Below, piece by piece: positions 43,931-52,671 of a stretch of DNA of 64,000 nt. The DNA is from Clostridium_AD estertheticum_D (GTDB taxonomy: Bacteria; Bacillota; Clostridia; Clostridiales; Clostridiaceae): positions 1 to 64,000 of the forward strand of contig NZ_JAHLDM010000022.1 in the NCBI RefSeq assembly GCF_018861295.1. Direction: 5' to 3'. The notes under the pieces were generated by a model that was not told the DNA's origin, searched no databases, and saw only the letters and a program-made list of their open reading frames with translations. Both the position numbers and the translations under genes were made by a program. Position 1 is the first letter of the stretch. Each line of letters opens with the position of its first letter.

Positions 43931-45247
43931 TTAAAGCTTATTTATCTTTTCTCTGTTATTTACAACATGTTTTGTAGCATTTCTAGTATCATATAACAAA
44001 GTAGCTTCTGCCACAATTCTTTCATAATCATAACTACTGTGATCTGTTGTTATGATTACTATATCTGCACTTTTTATTTCATCTTCCCAATTTACAGTTA
44101 CATATTCTTTGCCGTTATGTGTGAACTTAGGTATAAACGGATCATTTATAATGATGTCAGCACCATTCTTTTCTAACTGTTCTATAACCTTTAGTGTTGG
44201 TGATTCGCGCATATCATCTATATCTTTCTTATAAGCTGCACCCATAAGAAGCACTTTTGCTCCGTTCAAAGCTTTTTTCTGACCATTTAAAAGTTTCATA
44301 ACATTTTCTAAAACAAATTCAGGCATATAATCGTTAATTATACCTGATGCTTCTATTAATTTTGTATGATAATCAAATTCTTTTGCTTTCCACTCAAGAT
44401 AAAATGGATCAAGAGGTATACAATGTCCACCAAGTCCTGGACCTGGGTAGAATGGCATAAAACCATAAGGTTTAGTTTTAGCTGCATCTATTACTTCCCA
44501 TATATCTATATTCATTCTTTTACATAAAATAGCCATTTCATTAGCTAATGCTATATTTACATTTCTAAAAGTATTTTCAAGTATTTTTTCCATTTCAGCT
44601 ACTGCTGGTGAAGACACTTCTAGTATATCTCCCTCAAGCACGCTTCTGTATAACATCCCAGCTACTTCTGTACAATCTTTTGTACATCCTCCGACTACCT
44701 TAGGAGTGTTTTTTGTGTTAAATTGTTTATTTCCTGGATCAATTCTCTCTGGAGAAAACGCTAAGAAAAAGTCAACTCCACATTTAAGTCCTGATTCTTC
44801 AAGTATTGGTTTAAGCACTTCTTCTGTTGTTCCTGGGTATGTAGTACTTTCGAGTACTACAAGCATCCCCCTATGTAAGTACTTAGCTACACTTTTAGTT
44901 GATGCAACTACATATGATAAATCTGGTTGTTTGTATAAATCAAGGGGAGTAGGAACTGCTATACATACTGTATCAACATCCTTAACAAAGCTAAAATCTG
45001 TAGTAGCTTTGAGTTTTCCTGTCTTTACCAATATTTTTAAATCTTCATCTACAATATCACCAATATAATTGCGTCCCTCATTTACCATTTGAACCTTTTT
45101 ATCTTGAACATCAAACCCTATTACTTCATATCCTACCTTAGCCTTCTCTACAGCTAGTGGCAATCCCACATAGCCAAGTCCAACTACACCAAGTTTAGCT
45201 GTTTTGTTTTTTAATTTTAATAATAATTCATCTTTTAATTGAAACAT
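43931..45247 (-). CDS. wbpA: UDP-N-acetylglucosamine 6-dehydrogenase (WbpA-like)
   Basis: 438 residues, UDP-glucose/GDP-mannose dehydrogenase family. The NAD motif GLGYVG lies at 23-28, and the catalytic C276 in GPGLGGHCIPLDPFYLEWKA is typical of the WbpA/WecC branch. It oxidises C6 of a UDP-HexNAc to a uronic acid using two NAD. ATG 45247 follows AGGAGGT; an in-frame ATG at 45304 lacks a ribosome site. UDP-GlcNAc (WbpA) and UDP-ManNAc (WecC) cannot be separated with certainty, but the following WbpB- and WbpD-like genes favour UDP-GlcNAc. Confidence 0.84.
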   Translation of the reverse strand: MFQLKDELLLKLKNKTAKLGVVGLGYVGLPLAVEKAKVGYEVIGFDVQDKKVQMVNEGRNYIGDIVDEDLKILVKTGKLKATTDFSFVKDVDTVCIAVPTPLDLYKQPDLSYVVASTKSVAKYLHRGMLVVLESTTYPGTTEEVLKPILEESGLKCGVDFFLAFSPERIDPGNKQFNTKNTPKVVGGCTKDCTEVAGMLYRSVLEGDILEVSSPAVAEMEKILENTFRNVNIALANEMAILCKRMNIDIWEVIDAAKTKPYGFMPFYPGPGLGGHCIPLDPFYLEWKAKEFDYHTKLIEASGIINDYMPEFVLENVMKLLNGQKKALNGAKVLLMGAAYKKDIDDMRESPTLKVIEQLEKNGADIIINDPFIPKFTHNGKEYVTVNWEDEIKSADIVIITTDHSSYDYERIVAEATLLYDTRNATKHVVNNREKINKL

Positions 45248-45379
45248 TTTGTTACCTCCTGCAACCTTAAAGGTTTTATTTAATGTATAAACTTTCTTAT
45301 ACACACTTTCTTTTATATGTATAAACTTTTACTTTCATTAAAGCTAATAGATTTTTTATCAGTGTAACTCTCCCTAACC

Positions 45380-45407
45380 ATTTTACATCATTTCTAAAAT
45401 TATTCAA
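45380..45407 (-). promoter_or_regulatory. Possible sigma-A promoter for the WbpA-to-legC unit
   Basis: On the minus strand TTGAAT (45402-45407) and TAAAAT (45380-45385) are spaced by 16 bases, upstream of the dehydrogenase gene. The match is moderate. Confidence 0.45.
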
Positions 45408-45608
45408 CATATTTTTTGTACTTGCATAATGGTATATCTCAGCATGTACCATTATATCCTAAATCATTCTATTTGTATAATTTATAAGAGTATATTAACT
45501 ATTTATTTATAATTCATTAAATTAATACAAATTATATTGTGTTAAAATCCCTGGATTTACATTCATAATCCTTTATCTACCTGATTATAACTTCTGCCTA
45601 ATATAAAT

Positions 45609-45633
45609 AAAAAGCTAGTTTCACTAGCTTTTT
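45609..45633 (-). terminator. Intrinsic terminator of galU
   Basis: A perfect 11-bp stem (45609-45619 and 45623-45633) with a three-base loop ends in TTTTTATTTA on the minus strand, seven bases after the galU stop codon. Confidence 0.87.
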
Positions 45634-45640
45634 ACTTACA

Positions 45641-46555
45641 CTATTTGTTTTGATTATTAATACATTTACTATAAATCTCTTTAAACATATCATTATCTTT
45701 AATAGTTAAAAGATATTTCATAAAAGTTTCTTTAAGGTCATCTCGTTTAAGTGCATATTCCACAGTTGCTTCTAAAAAACCTTCTTTATCTCCCACATCA
45801 TATCTTCTACCCTCAAAATTATAAGCATACATGTCTTCCTCTGATATTAAAGTTTTTAAAGCATCAGTAAGCTGTATTTCTCCACCTTTACCTGGTTTTG
45901 TATTTTCTAAAATATCAAATATTCTAGGTGTTATAATATATCTTCCTAGTATAGCAATATTTGATGGAGCTTCACTTGCCTTAGGCTTTTCTATAACATC
46001 TTTAACCTTATAAACTCTGTCTTCTACTGATATTCCATCTACAATACCATATTTGGAAACTTCACTTTCAGGAACCTCTTGAACTCCAATAATTGAAGTC
46101 TCATATTTTGAGTAGCAATCTATAAGTTGTTTTAGGCAAGGTACCTCACTATCTACAACATCATCACCAAGCATTACCGCAAATGGTTCATTTCCAACAA
46201 AAGTTTTTGCACAACTTATCGCATGACCTAAACCTTTAGGTTCTTTCTGACGTATATAATAAATATTTGCCAAGTTGGATATATTTTGAACCATTTTTAG
46301 AACTTCATCTTTACCATTTTTTTGTAACTGGTATTCAAGTTCAACTGACTTATCAAAATGATCCTCGATAGCTCTTTTATTTCTTCCTGTTATAATTAAT
46401 ATTTCCTCAATTCCTGCTGCAACTGCCTCCTCTATAATATACTGTATTGTTGGTTTATCAACAATTGGCAGCATTTCTTTAGGTTGCGCTTTTGTAGCTG
46501 GTAGAAATCTTGTGCCAAGCCCCGCTGCAGGTATTATAGCTTTCTTAACTCTCAT
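45641..46555 (-). CDS. galU: UTP-glucose-1-phosphate uridylyltransferase
   Basis: 304 residues with the GalU opening KKAIIPAAGLGTRFLPATKA and PKEMLPIVDKPTIQYI. It makes UDP-glucose from glucose-1-phosphate and UTP. The phosphoglucomutase gene 1.2 kb upstream would supply glucose-1-phosphate, so the pair feeds the glycan locus. AAAGGGGAG precedes the ATG and a strong terminator follows the stop. Confidence 0.92.
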   Translation of the reverse strand: MRVKKAIIPAAGLGTRFLPATKAQPKEMLPIVDKPTIQYIIEEAVAAGIEEILIITGRNKRAIEDHFDKSVELEYQLQKNGKDEVLKMVQNISNLANIYYIRQKEPKGLGHAISCAKTFVGNEPFAVMLGDDVVDSEVPCLKQLIDCYSKYETSIIGVQEVPESEVSKYGIVDGISVEDRVYKVKDVIEKPKASEAPSNIAILGRYIITPRIFDILENTKPGKGGEIQLTDALKTLISEEDMYAYNFEGRRYDVGDKEGFLEATVEYALKRDDLKETFMKYLLTIKDNDMFKEIYSKCINNQNK

Positions 46556-46662
46556 AATTCTTCTCCCCTTTAATAAATGTTCTTTATTTTCCTATTTATA
46601 ATATTATGCCCATCCCAGCCCAAAATATTTATCATATTACATAATTTTTTCTATCTACTCCA

Positions 46663-47733
46663 TTATTTACTTTCAGCAAAAAGTTTTTCTAAATCGATCA
46701 CAATTTCATCTTTTGCATCTATTTTTTTAGCTATATCTAAATGTATTCTTGCTTGTTCAACATTTTTTACATTTAGATAACACATAACTAGATTTGTGCA
46801 TATCTCTATAGATTTTGTGACTTCAAATGCTTTTCTAAAATATTGTATTGCCATCTCGTAATTTTCAAGGCAAGCATAATTAATTCCAAATTCATTAATC
46901 ACCTCAATTAAATCCTTATCAATTGCTACTGCCTCATTTAAATAATATATTGCCTTCTCATAATTTTGTAAATTTCTATAGCAAACAGCGCAATGATAAT
47001 ATATATCTGGTCTATCTCCTAATTGATTTATTAAAGGTATTAAAATTTTAAGTGCCTCTTTAGGATTCGTCTGTACTAACTCTTTTGCTTTTTCAAAACC
47101 CGTTATTGTTTCCAATGAATTTTTAAGTTCAACAACATCTAAAGTTTGTTCACCACCATTAATAGTATAATTTCTTAAAGCCATCAATGCTAAATCGTGT
47201 TTATTCTCACTATTTAGTACTAGTGCTTCATATAAATATGGATTACTATAATTAGTAATACTTTTAGCTTTTTCTATAAGTTTTAGTTCTTCTTCCTTAA
47301 ACATAATATTGTTAAGTCTTAATTTATCAACTAAAAGAAAAATTTTATCATAATTATCGATATTTTCTTCTATAACTAATAATCCTTTCAAAATAATATA
47401 TGCTTCTTCATAATTTTCATCTTTAATTTCTTTAAATACTACACTCTTAATAAATCCTGTGGAATTTGGTACAGTATTAATGATTTTTTTGTACTCTTCA
47501 TTGTATTTAAAGTGCTCATCTGCTCCCAAAACATAAAACATTCCTTCTATAAATAAATTGACTGGTATATTTTTAAAATCTTCCTTTTTCTTTACCTTTT
47601 GAATTATCTCATTAGTTCTCACAGGGAAATAAATATCATTCAAAATGACAAAATCATTAATTTTACTATTCTTTTTTATTTCTAAAAAAAGAAGTGCTGC
47701 TAATTTTTCCGAAAAATATGTTTTGCTATCCAT
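46663..47733 (-). CDS. Tetratricopeptide-repeat protein
   Basis: 356 residues. At least three TPR units are visible in the C-terminal third (from about 248: YYHCAVCYRNLQNYEKAIYY, then INEFGINYACLENYEMAIQY, then a third starting ICTNLVMCYLNVKN). The first 230 residues are helical and probably contain degenerate repeats. No signal peptide or enzyme domain is seen. It lies between phosphoglucomutase and galU on the same strand; a scaffolding or regulatory role in glycan production is possible but unproven. Confidence 0.72.
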   Translation of the reverse strand: MDSKTYFSEKLAALLFLEIKKNSKINDFVILNDIYFPVRTNEIIQKVKKKEDFKNIPVNLFIEGMFYVLGADEHFKYNEEYKKIINTVPNSTGFIKSVVFKEIKDENYEEAYIILKGLLVIEENIDNYDKIFLLVDKLRLNNIMFKEEELKLIEKAKSITNYSNPYLYEALVLNSENKHDLALMALRNYTINGGEQTLDVVELKNSLETITGFEKAKELVQTNPKEALKILIPLINQLGDRPDIYYHCAVCYRNLQNYEKAIYYLNEAVAIDKDLIEVINEFGINYACLENYEMAIQYFRKAFEVTKSIEICTNLVMCYLNVKNVEQARIHLDIAKKIDAKDEIVIDLEKLFAESK

Positions 47734-47755
47734 GTTTATACCTTCCTAACAATCT

Positions 47756-49489
47756 TTAATTTGTGCCTGCTTTATCAATTATCACCATAACGTTCTTTCT
47801 TAGATCAATTATCTTTTTAGATGCATTTTCCAAAGAATCTCCCTTAACTGATAGATAAATCTTCATTTTTGGTTCAGTACCTGATGGTCTAACTACAAAC
47901 CAAGAACCATCCTCTAATACAAACTTTAATACATTTGATTTCGGTAATTTAATCGACTTTTCAGTCCTACTAATTAAATCCATTTCTAAACCCAATTTAT
48001 AATCCATTTTTTTTACGATCCTGTTATTGTTTATAGATTCTTTTTTTGAATTTCTTAAATTTTCTAATATATTACTTATTTTATCTGCACCATCTTTTCC
48101 TTTAAGTTCTATTGAAACCAAACTTTCTTTATAATATCCATGTTCTTTATAAATATCTATTAAAGCATCATACAAACTTAGGCCTTTATTTTTGTAGTAA
48201 AGTGTCATTTCGCAAATTAGCATCGCAGCTATTACTGCATCTTTATCTCTCACAAAATTTCCTGCTAAATAACCGAAACTTTCTTCAAATCCAAATATAA
48301 AGTCCTTCTCACATGTCTTTTCAAACTCTTTAATTTTTTCTCCAATATATTTAAAACCTGTAAGCACATCTAACACTTCTACATTATATTTTTTAGAAAT
48401 ATTATCTACCATATCTGTGGTAACAATAGTTTTTATTACTACACCATCCTTAGGCAATTGATCCGTTTCGCTTAATGAATTTAGTATATAATTACTTAAT
48501 AATACTCCTGTCTGATTCCCGGACAGTACCTTGTACTTTCCTTCATCGCCCTTAACTACTACTCCAATCCTATCACAATCAGGGTCTGTACCAAAAATAA
48601 TGTCTGGATTAATGTCACTTGCCATTTCTAACGCCAGTTCAAACACCTTTGGTTCTTCTGGATTAGGATATGGCACTGTAGGAAAATCGCCATTTGGCAT
48701 CTCTTGTTCTTTCACAACAAATACATTATTATAACCTAATTCTTTTAAAACTCTTCTCACAGGTAGATTGCCAGATCCATGAATAGGAGTATAAATTATT
48801 TTTAAATCGCTGGCATATTTATTAACCAAGTCTTTTCTTATAGTTAGATTTTTAACCTTATCCATATATGATAAATAAATATTTTCTCCAATGATTTTTA
48901 ATATTCCATTTTGTTTTGCATTATCAAAACCCATATTTTTAACTTTAGAAAAATCTTCTACGCTACCTACACAAGTTATTATGTCATTTGCAACTTCATC
49001 AGTAACTTGTCCCCCATCTTCTCCGTAAACCTTATACCCGTTATATTCTTTAGGATTATGCGATGCAGTAATAACAATTCCAGCCTTGCTTTTTAATTGA
49101 CGAACAGCATAAGATAAAATTGGTGTTGGTGTTAATTCTTCAAATAAATTCACCGAGATACCATTTCCACAAAGCGTTTCTGCAGCAGCTTTTGCAAACT
49201 CTATTGACATATTTCTTGAATCATATGCTATGGTAACTGAAATTTTTCCAGTGTGTTTTGATTTTAAATAGTCAGATAAACCCTGAGTTGCTTTACCTAT
49301 TGTATGTATATTCATTCTGTTCGTACCTGCACCAATTATTCCTCTTAACCCTCCTGTACCAAACTCTAAATCTTTATAAAATCTATCTTCAATTTCTTTT
49401 TCATCTTGTAATTGCGAAATTTCTTTCTTTAATTCTACATCTATAAAATTTGAATTAATCCACTTTTCATATTTCTCTTTATACGTCAT
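47756..49489 (-). CDS. Phosphoglucomutase/phosphomannomutase
   Basis: 577 residues of the alpha-D-phosphohexomutase family. The phosphoserine loop TASHNPKEYNGYKVY lies near 142-156, the metal loop GTDPDCDRIG near 298-307, and the phosphate-binding RPSGTEPKMKIY near the C-terminus. Length fits the PgcA-type clostridial enzyme that interconverts glucose-6- and glucose-1-phosphate. TAAGGAGG precedes the ATG. It starts the minus-strand glycan block and diverges from the decarboxylase gene. Confidence 0.88.
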   Translation of the reverse strand: MTYKEKYEKWINSNFIDVELKKEISQLQDEKEIEDRFYKDLEFGTGGLRGIIGAGTNRMNIHTIGKATQGLSDYLKSKHTGKISVTIAYDSRNMSIEFAKAAAETLCGNGISVNLFEELTPTPILSYAVRQLKSKAGIVITASHNPKEYNGYKVYGEDGGQVTDEVANDIITCVGSVEDFSKVKNMGFDNAKQNGILKIIGENIYLSYMDKVKNLTIRKDLVNKYASDLKIIYTPIHGSGNLPVRRVLKELGYNNVFVVKEQEMPNGDFPTVPYPNPEEPKVFELALEMASDINPDIIFGTDPDCDRIGVVVKGDEGKYKVLSGNQTGVLLSNYILNSLSETDQLPKDGVVIKTIVTTDMVDNISKKYNVEVLDVLTGFKYIGEKIKEFEKTCEKDFIFGFEESFGYLAGNFVRDKDAVIAAMLICEMTLYYKNKGLSLYDALIDIYKEHGYYKESLVSIELKGKDGADKISNILENLRNSKKESINNNRIVKKMDYKLGLEMDLISRTEKSIKLPKSNVLKFVLEDGSWFVVRPSGTEPKMKIYLSVKGDSLENASKKIIDLRKNVMVIIDKAGTN

Positions 49490-49805
49490 ATATATTGACC
49501 TCCTTATACTTATCTATGGAAAATAGCAATTGATATCCTGCCTATTGTTTTGTATTACCATGCCTTTAGTCTATCATATTATACTATCAACCTATTACAA
49601 ATAAAAGGTATTGTTAATGTCTTTATTATGAATTATTATTTTCTTAAGGTTTTAAATACGATTATTTTGTTTTATTTTATAATTATAAAGGATTATAATT
49701 GCAATTGCATATCTAATCCTCTATAATTATAAATTGGCTGAATGAATATATTTTAAATAGCGATATAAATAGTTAATATAAATTCTTTTGAAAGGGGTGT
49801 ATAAA
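49490..49805. other. Divergent intergenic region
   Basis: About 316 bases separate phosphoglucomutase (minus) from the decarboxylase (plus). It holds a long inverted repeat at 49678-49731 and TATAAT-like boxes on the minus strand near 49570-49590. No gene is seen. Confidence 0.5.
49678..49731. other. 18-bp imperfect inverted repeat upstream of the decarboxylase
   Basis: Arms 49678-49695 and 49714-49731 match at 17 of 18 positions around an 18-base loop. Since no T run follows, this is more likely an operator or leader structure than a terminator. It lies 74 bases before the decarboxylase start. Confidence 0.6.
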
Positions 49806-51296
49806 ATGTATAGATTAAATCAAAATGAAACACCATTATTTGATGCTTTAATGGAATATGTTGACAGAGACACCTTACCTTTTCATGTACCTGGTCATAA
49901 AAAAGGCTTAGGAGCTGATGAACAGTTTAAAAACTTTATGGGAGAAAATCCTTTTAAGATTGACGTTACAGTTTTTAAACTAGTTGACAGTTTTCACCAC
50001 CCAACCGGCCCTATTAAAAAGGCTCAGGAATTAGCAGCAGATGCCTATGGTGCTGATGCATCATTTTTCTCAGTTCATGGAACTTCTGGTGCAATTCAAG
50101 CTATGATTATGTCTGTAGTTGGATCCGGCGATAAAATCATTGTACCTAGGAATGTACATAAATCAATAACTGGTGGTATCATTTTATCAGGTGCGGTGCC
50201 AGTTTATATGCAACCAGAGCTAGATAAGAAAATAGGAGTTGCTCATGGGGTTTCTCCAGAGACAGTTGAAGAAACCTTAAAGAATAATCCTGATGCTAAA
50301 GCTGTGCTTATAATTAACCCTACATATTATGGCGTTTCCACTGACATTAAAAGAATTGCAGATATGGTTCATGAATATGACATACCACTCATAGTTGATG
50401 AAGCTCATGGCCCTCATCTTAAGTTTAATAGCAGATTACCAATGTCAGCAATGGAAGCTGGTGCAGATATATGTGCTCAAAGTACGCATAAAATTATAGG
50501 ATCCTTAACTCAAAGTTCAATGCTCCATGTTAATTCTAAGCTTGTGAGCCCTGCTAGAGTTAAACAACTGATAAATCTTATGCACACAACGTCACCTTCA
50601 TACATACTAATGGCATCCCTTGATTGTGCAAGAAGGCAAATTGCATTAAATGGAACAGAGTTACTCGAAAAAACTATTGATTTATGTAATTATGTAAGAA
50701 GTGAAGTAAATAAAATACCTGGATTTTATTGTTTCGGTGAAGAAATTTTAAATGGCCTTGGAACTTACGCCTTTGATCCAACTAAAATCACAATAACATG
50801 TCGTGATTTAGGCATAACAGGTTATGACTTAGATATGATACTTTCTAATAAATATCACATACAAATGGAGTTATCTGATATTTATAATATATTAGCAGTT
50901 GGATCCTTTGGTGATACAAGCGATGGAATGGAGCAATTACTAAAGGCTCTAGGAGAAATAAGTTATGAATATTATGGCAAGGGCACAAAAAAAATTGATT
51001 TCATTGATATACCTAGTATTCCAGAACAAGTTCAAATTCCTAGGGAAGCATTCAATAGTGTAAATACCGCTGTTGAAATCAAGAAAAGTGTTGGTATGAT
51101 AAGTGGTGAATTCTTAATGGCTTATCCACCTGGCATCCCAGTTCTTTGCCCTGGTGAGAGAATAACACAAGAGATTGTAGATTATGTTGAAAAGTTAAAA
51201 AATACTGGATTGTATGTTCAAGGAACCGAAGACCCTGAAGTTGAATATATAAAAGTTGTTCTTGAAGAAGATGCAGTGTACATAACTGTTGACTAG
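49806..51296 (+). CDS. Orn/Lys/Arg-type PLP decarboxylase
   Basis: 496 residues, short (Bacillus SpeA-like) form of the fold-I Orn/Lys/Arg decarboxylase family. PFHVPGHKKG lies at 25-34, D198 and H201 in VDEAHGPH, and the PLP lysine K229 in QSTHKIIGS. Members decarboxylate arginine, lysine or ornithine to polyamine precursors; which one cannot be decided here. ATG 49806 follows AAGGGGTG; an ATG at 49788 lies before the ribosome site. A strong terminator follows. Confidence 0.85.
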   Translation: MYRLNQNETPLFDALMEYVDRDTLPFHVPGHKKGLGADEQFKNFMGENPFKIDVTVFKLVDSFHHPTGPIKKAQELAADAYGADASFFSVHGTSGAIQAMIMSVVGSGDKIIVPRNVHKSITGGIILSGAVPVYMQPELDKKIGVAHGVSPETVEETLKNNPDAKAVLIINPTYYGVSTDIKRIADMVHEYDIPLIVDEAHGPHLKFNSRLPMSAMEAGADICAQSTHKIIGSLTQSSMLHVNSKLVSPARVKQLINLMHTTSPSYILMASLDCARRQIALNGTELLEKTIDLCNYVRSEVNKIPGFYCFGEEILNGLGTYAFDPTKITITCRDLGITGYDLDMILSNKYHIQMELSDIYNILAVGSFGDTSDGMEQLLKALGEISYEYYGKGTKKIDFIDIPSIPEQVQIPREAFNSVNTAVEIKKSVGMISGEFLMAYPPGIPVLCPGERITQEIVDYVEKLKNTGLYVQGTEDPEVEYIKVVLEEDAVYITVD

Positions 51297-51300
51297 AACT

Positions 51301-51330
51301 AAAAAGAACTCCAATTTTGGAGTTCTTTTT
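51301..51330. terminator. Bidirectional terminator
   Basis: A 30-base palindrome (14-bp arms 51301-51314 and 51317-51330) with A and T tracts on its two flanks lies between the convergent decarboxylase and the unknown gene at 51329. It can act in both directions. Confidence 0.87.
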
Positions 51331-52171
51331 AGTTCTTTTTACTTCTGTTTAATTTTACTCTGTTATCAATATTTGTTTTTTCAATAGTTTCTAAGTACTT
51401 AAAATATTGCAAATCTGTTTTTCTACTTATTGTTTCACAACTATTAACCACTTTAATAAAAAAATCCATCATATAACTTGTTTTTGTTAAGGACTTATTT
51501 AATTTATAGTTAAAACGAGTAAAAATTTGTTTTCTCTTTTTTTTAGAAATTTTATTAATATTTTCGTAACACTCTTTTGCTGAATATACTAGTCTTATCT
51601 TTTTTAGATTTATGCTTAATGCCTCTCTATATATTAATAATAATTTCTCTAACATATTTATATCGAAATACTTTTTTTCATCTCTATATTCCTTAGCTTT
51701 AGCCATAAATGATTTTAAAATTTCATTGCTTTCTTCACGAATACCAGGCAATTTAAGTACCATTTGTTTTACTTGCTGCGAATCCATATTTCCATCTTTA
51801 GTTAGAATCTCAAGTCCCTCAGTCATTAATCTATAATTATCATTATCCTTTTTAACTTTGGTCTCGTCTTCAAATGTATTCACTATACAGCTTTTGTTTT
51901 CTGTATTGTAAAATATTTCTAAAAAATATGCTAATTTTGCTAATCGTTCCTTAAGTGTCTTTTGAGAAATAATTTCATTTTTCTCATTAATATAAAGATA
52001 CCCTAAAGGCACTTTTGAATTATTTTTAGACCATTTTTTAAAGAATATAACTTCTCTGTATAATATACTATTATTTTCTAATAAGTCGGATATTTCAACT
52101 GTTTCACCACTCTTTATATATTGCTTTATACATTCTAAAACTTCCCTAGTTGGTAGTGAGTATGTTGACAT
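51329..52171 (-). CDS. Uncharacterised helical protein
   Basis: 280 residues, rich in lysine and predicted largely helical from its pattern. I recognise no domain, membrane segment or signal peptide. An AAGGAGGG ribosome site precedes the ATG, and codon use fits the neighbours, so it is a real gene. It lies 17 bases downstream of the DUF523 gene and ends at a shared terminator. Confidence 0.75.
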   Translation of the reverse strand: MSTYSLPTREVLECIKQYIKSGETVEISDLLENNSILYREVIFFKKWSKNNSKVPLGYLYINEKNEIISQKTLKERLAKLAYFLEIFYNTENKSCIVNTFEDETKVKKDNDNYRLMTEGLEILTKDGNMDSQQVKQMVLKLPGIREESNEILKSFMAKAKEYRDEKKYFDINMLEKLLLIYREALSINLKKIRLVYSAKECYENINKISKKKRKQIFTRFNYKLNKSLTKTSYMMDFFIKVVNSCETISRKTDLQYFKYLETIEKTNIDNRVKLNRSKKN

Positions 52172-52188
52172 TTATATTGCCCTCCTTA

Positions 52189-52647
52189 TTAAAATTCTAC
52201 TTCATCTAAATCTTCCTCCGTAAAAACCTTTATACCCTTTGATAACAACAACTCAGCAGCAACTCCATTACCTGGCCTTAGGGTACCGCTAAATGTTCCA
52301 TCATATATTTTAGAAACTCCACAAGAAGGACTTCTCGCCTTCAAAATAGCCGTAGTAGCCCCCATTTTTTCTGCTATCTTAAGAGTTTCATAAGCACCTT
52401 TTAAAAAGCTTGAAGTTAGATCGTTATTTTTCGCTCCAATAATTGTTGCTTTGCCATCTATTACATCAAGACCACTTCCATTTAAAATTTCACATGGTTC
52501 CCGCGGAGTGGCTAAACCTCCAAGCTGTTCTGGACAAACAGATATAGCTTTCCCTTCTTTTAGTAGTTTAAGCACTCTCGTATCTAAATTATTACTACCA
52601 TCATACCTACAATTAATACCGCATAAACAAGAACTCACAATAATCAT
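52189..52647 (-). CDS. DUF523-family protein
   Basis: 152 residues opening with VSSCLCGINCRYDG, with further conserved cysteines, the block SVCPEQLGGLATPREP, and LKARSPSCGVSKIYDGTFSG. This matches the DUF523 family, whose conserved cysteines suggest metal or Fe-S binding; no biochemical role is established. It lies 24 bases downstream of mutS2, probably in the same transcript. Confidence 0.85.
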   Translation of the reverse strand: MIIVSSCLCGINCRYDGSNNLDTRVLKLLKEGKAISVCPEQLGGLATPREPCEILNGSGLDVIDGKATIIGAKNNDLTSSFLKGAYETLKIAEKMGATTAILKARSPSCGVSKIYDGTFSGTLRPGNGVAAELLLSKGIKVFTEEDLDEVEF

Positions 52648-52671
52648 ATATAATCATCCTTTATTAATCTT

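Larger units (their letters stand above)
45248..45640. other. Intergenic region with promoter, inverted repeat and terminator
   Basis: This gap of about 390 bases holds the galU terminator (45609-45633), a nine-base inverted repeat (45426-45434 and 45447-45455) of unknown role, and a plausible vegetative promoter (45380-45407) for the WbpA-to-legC unit. I see no gene in it. Confidence 0.6.
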
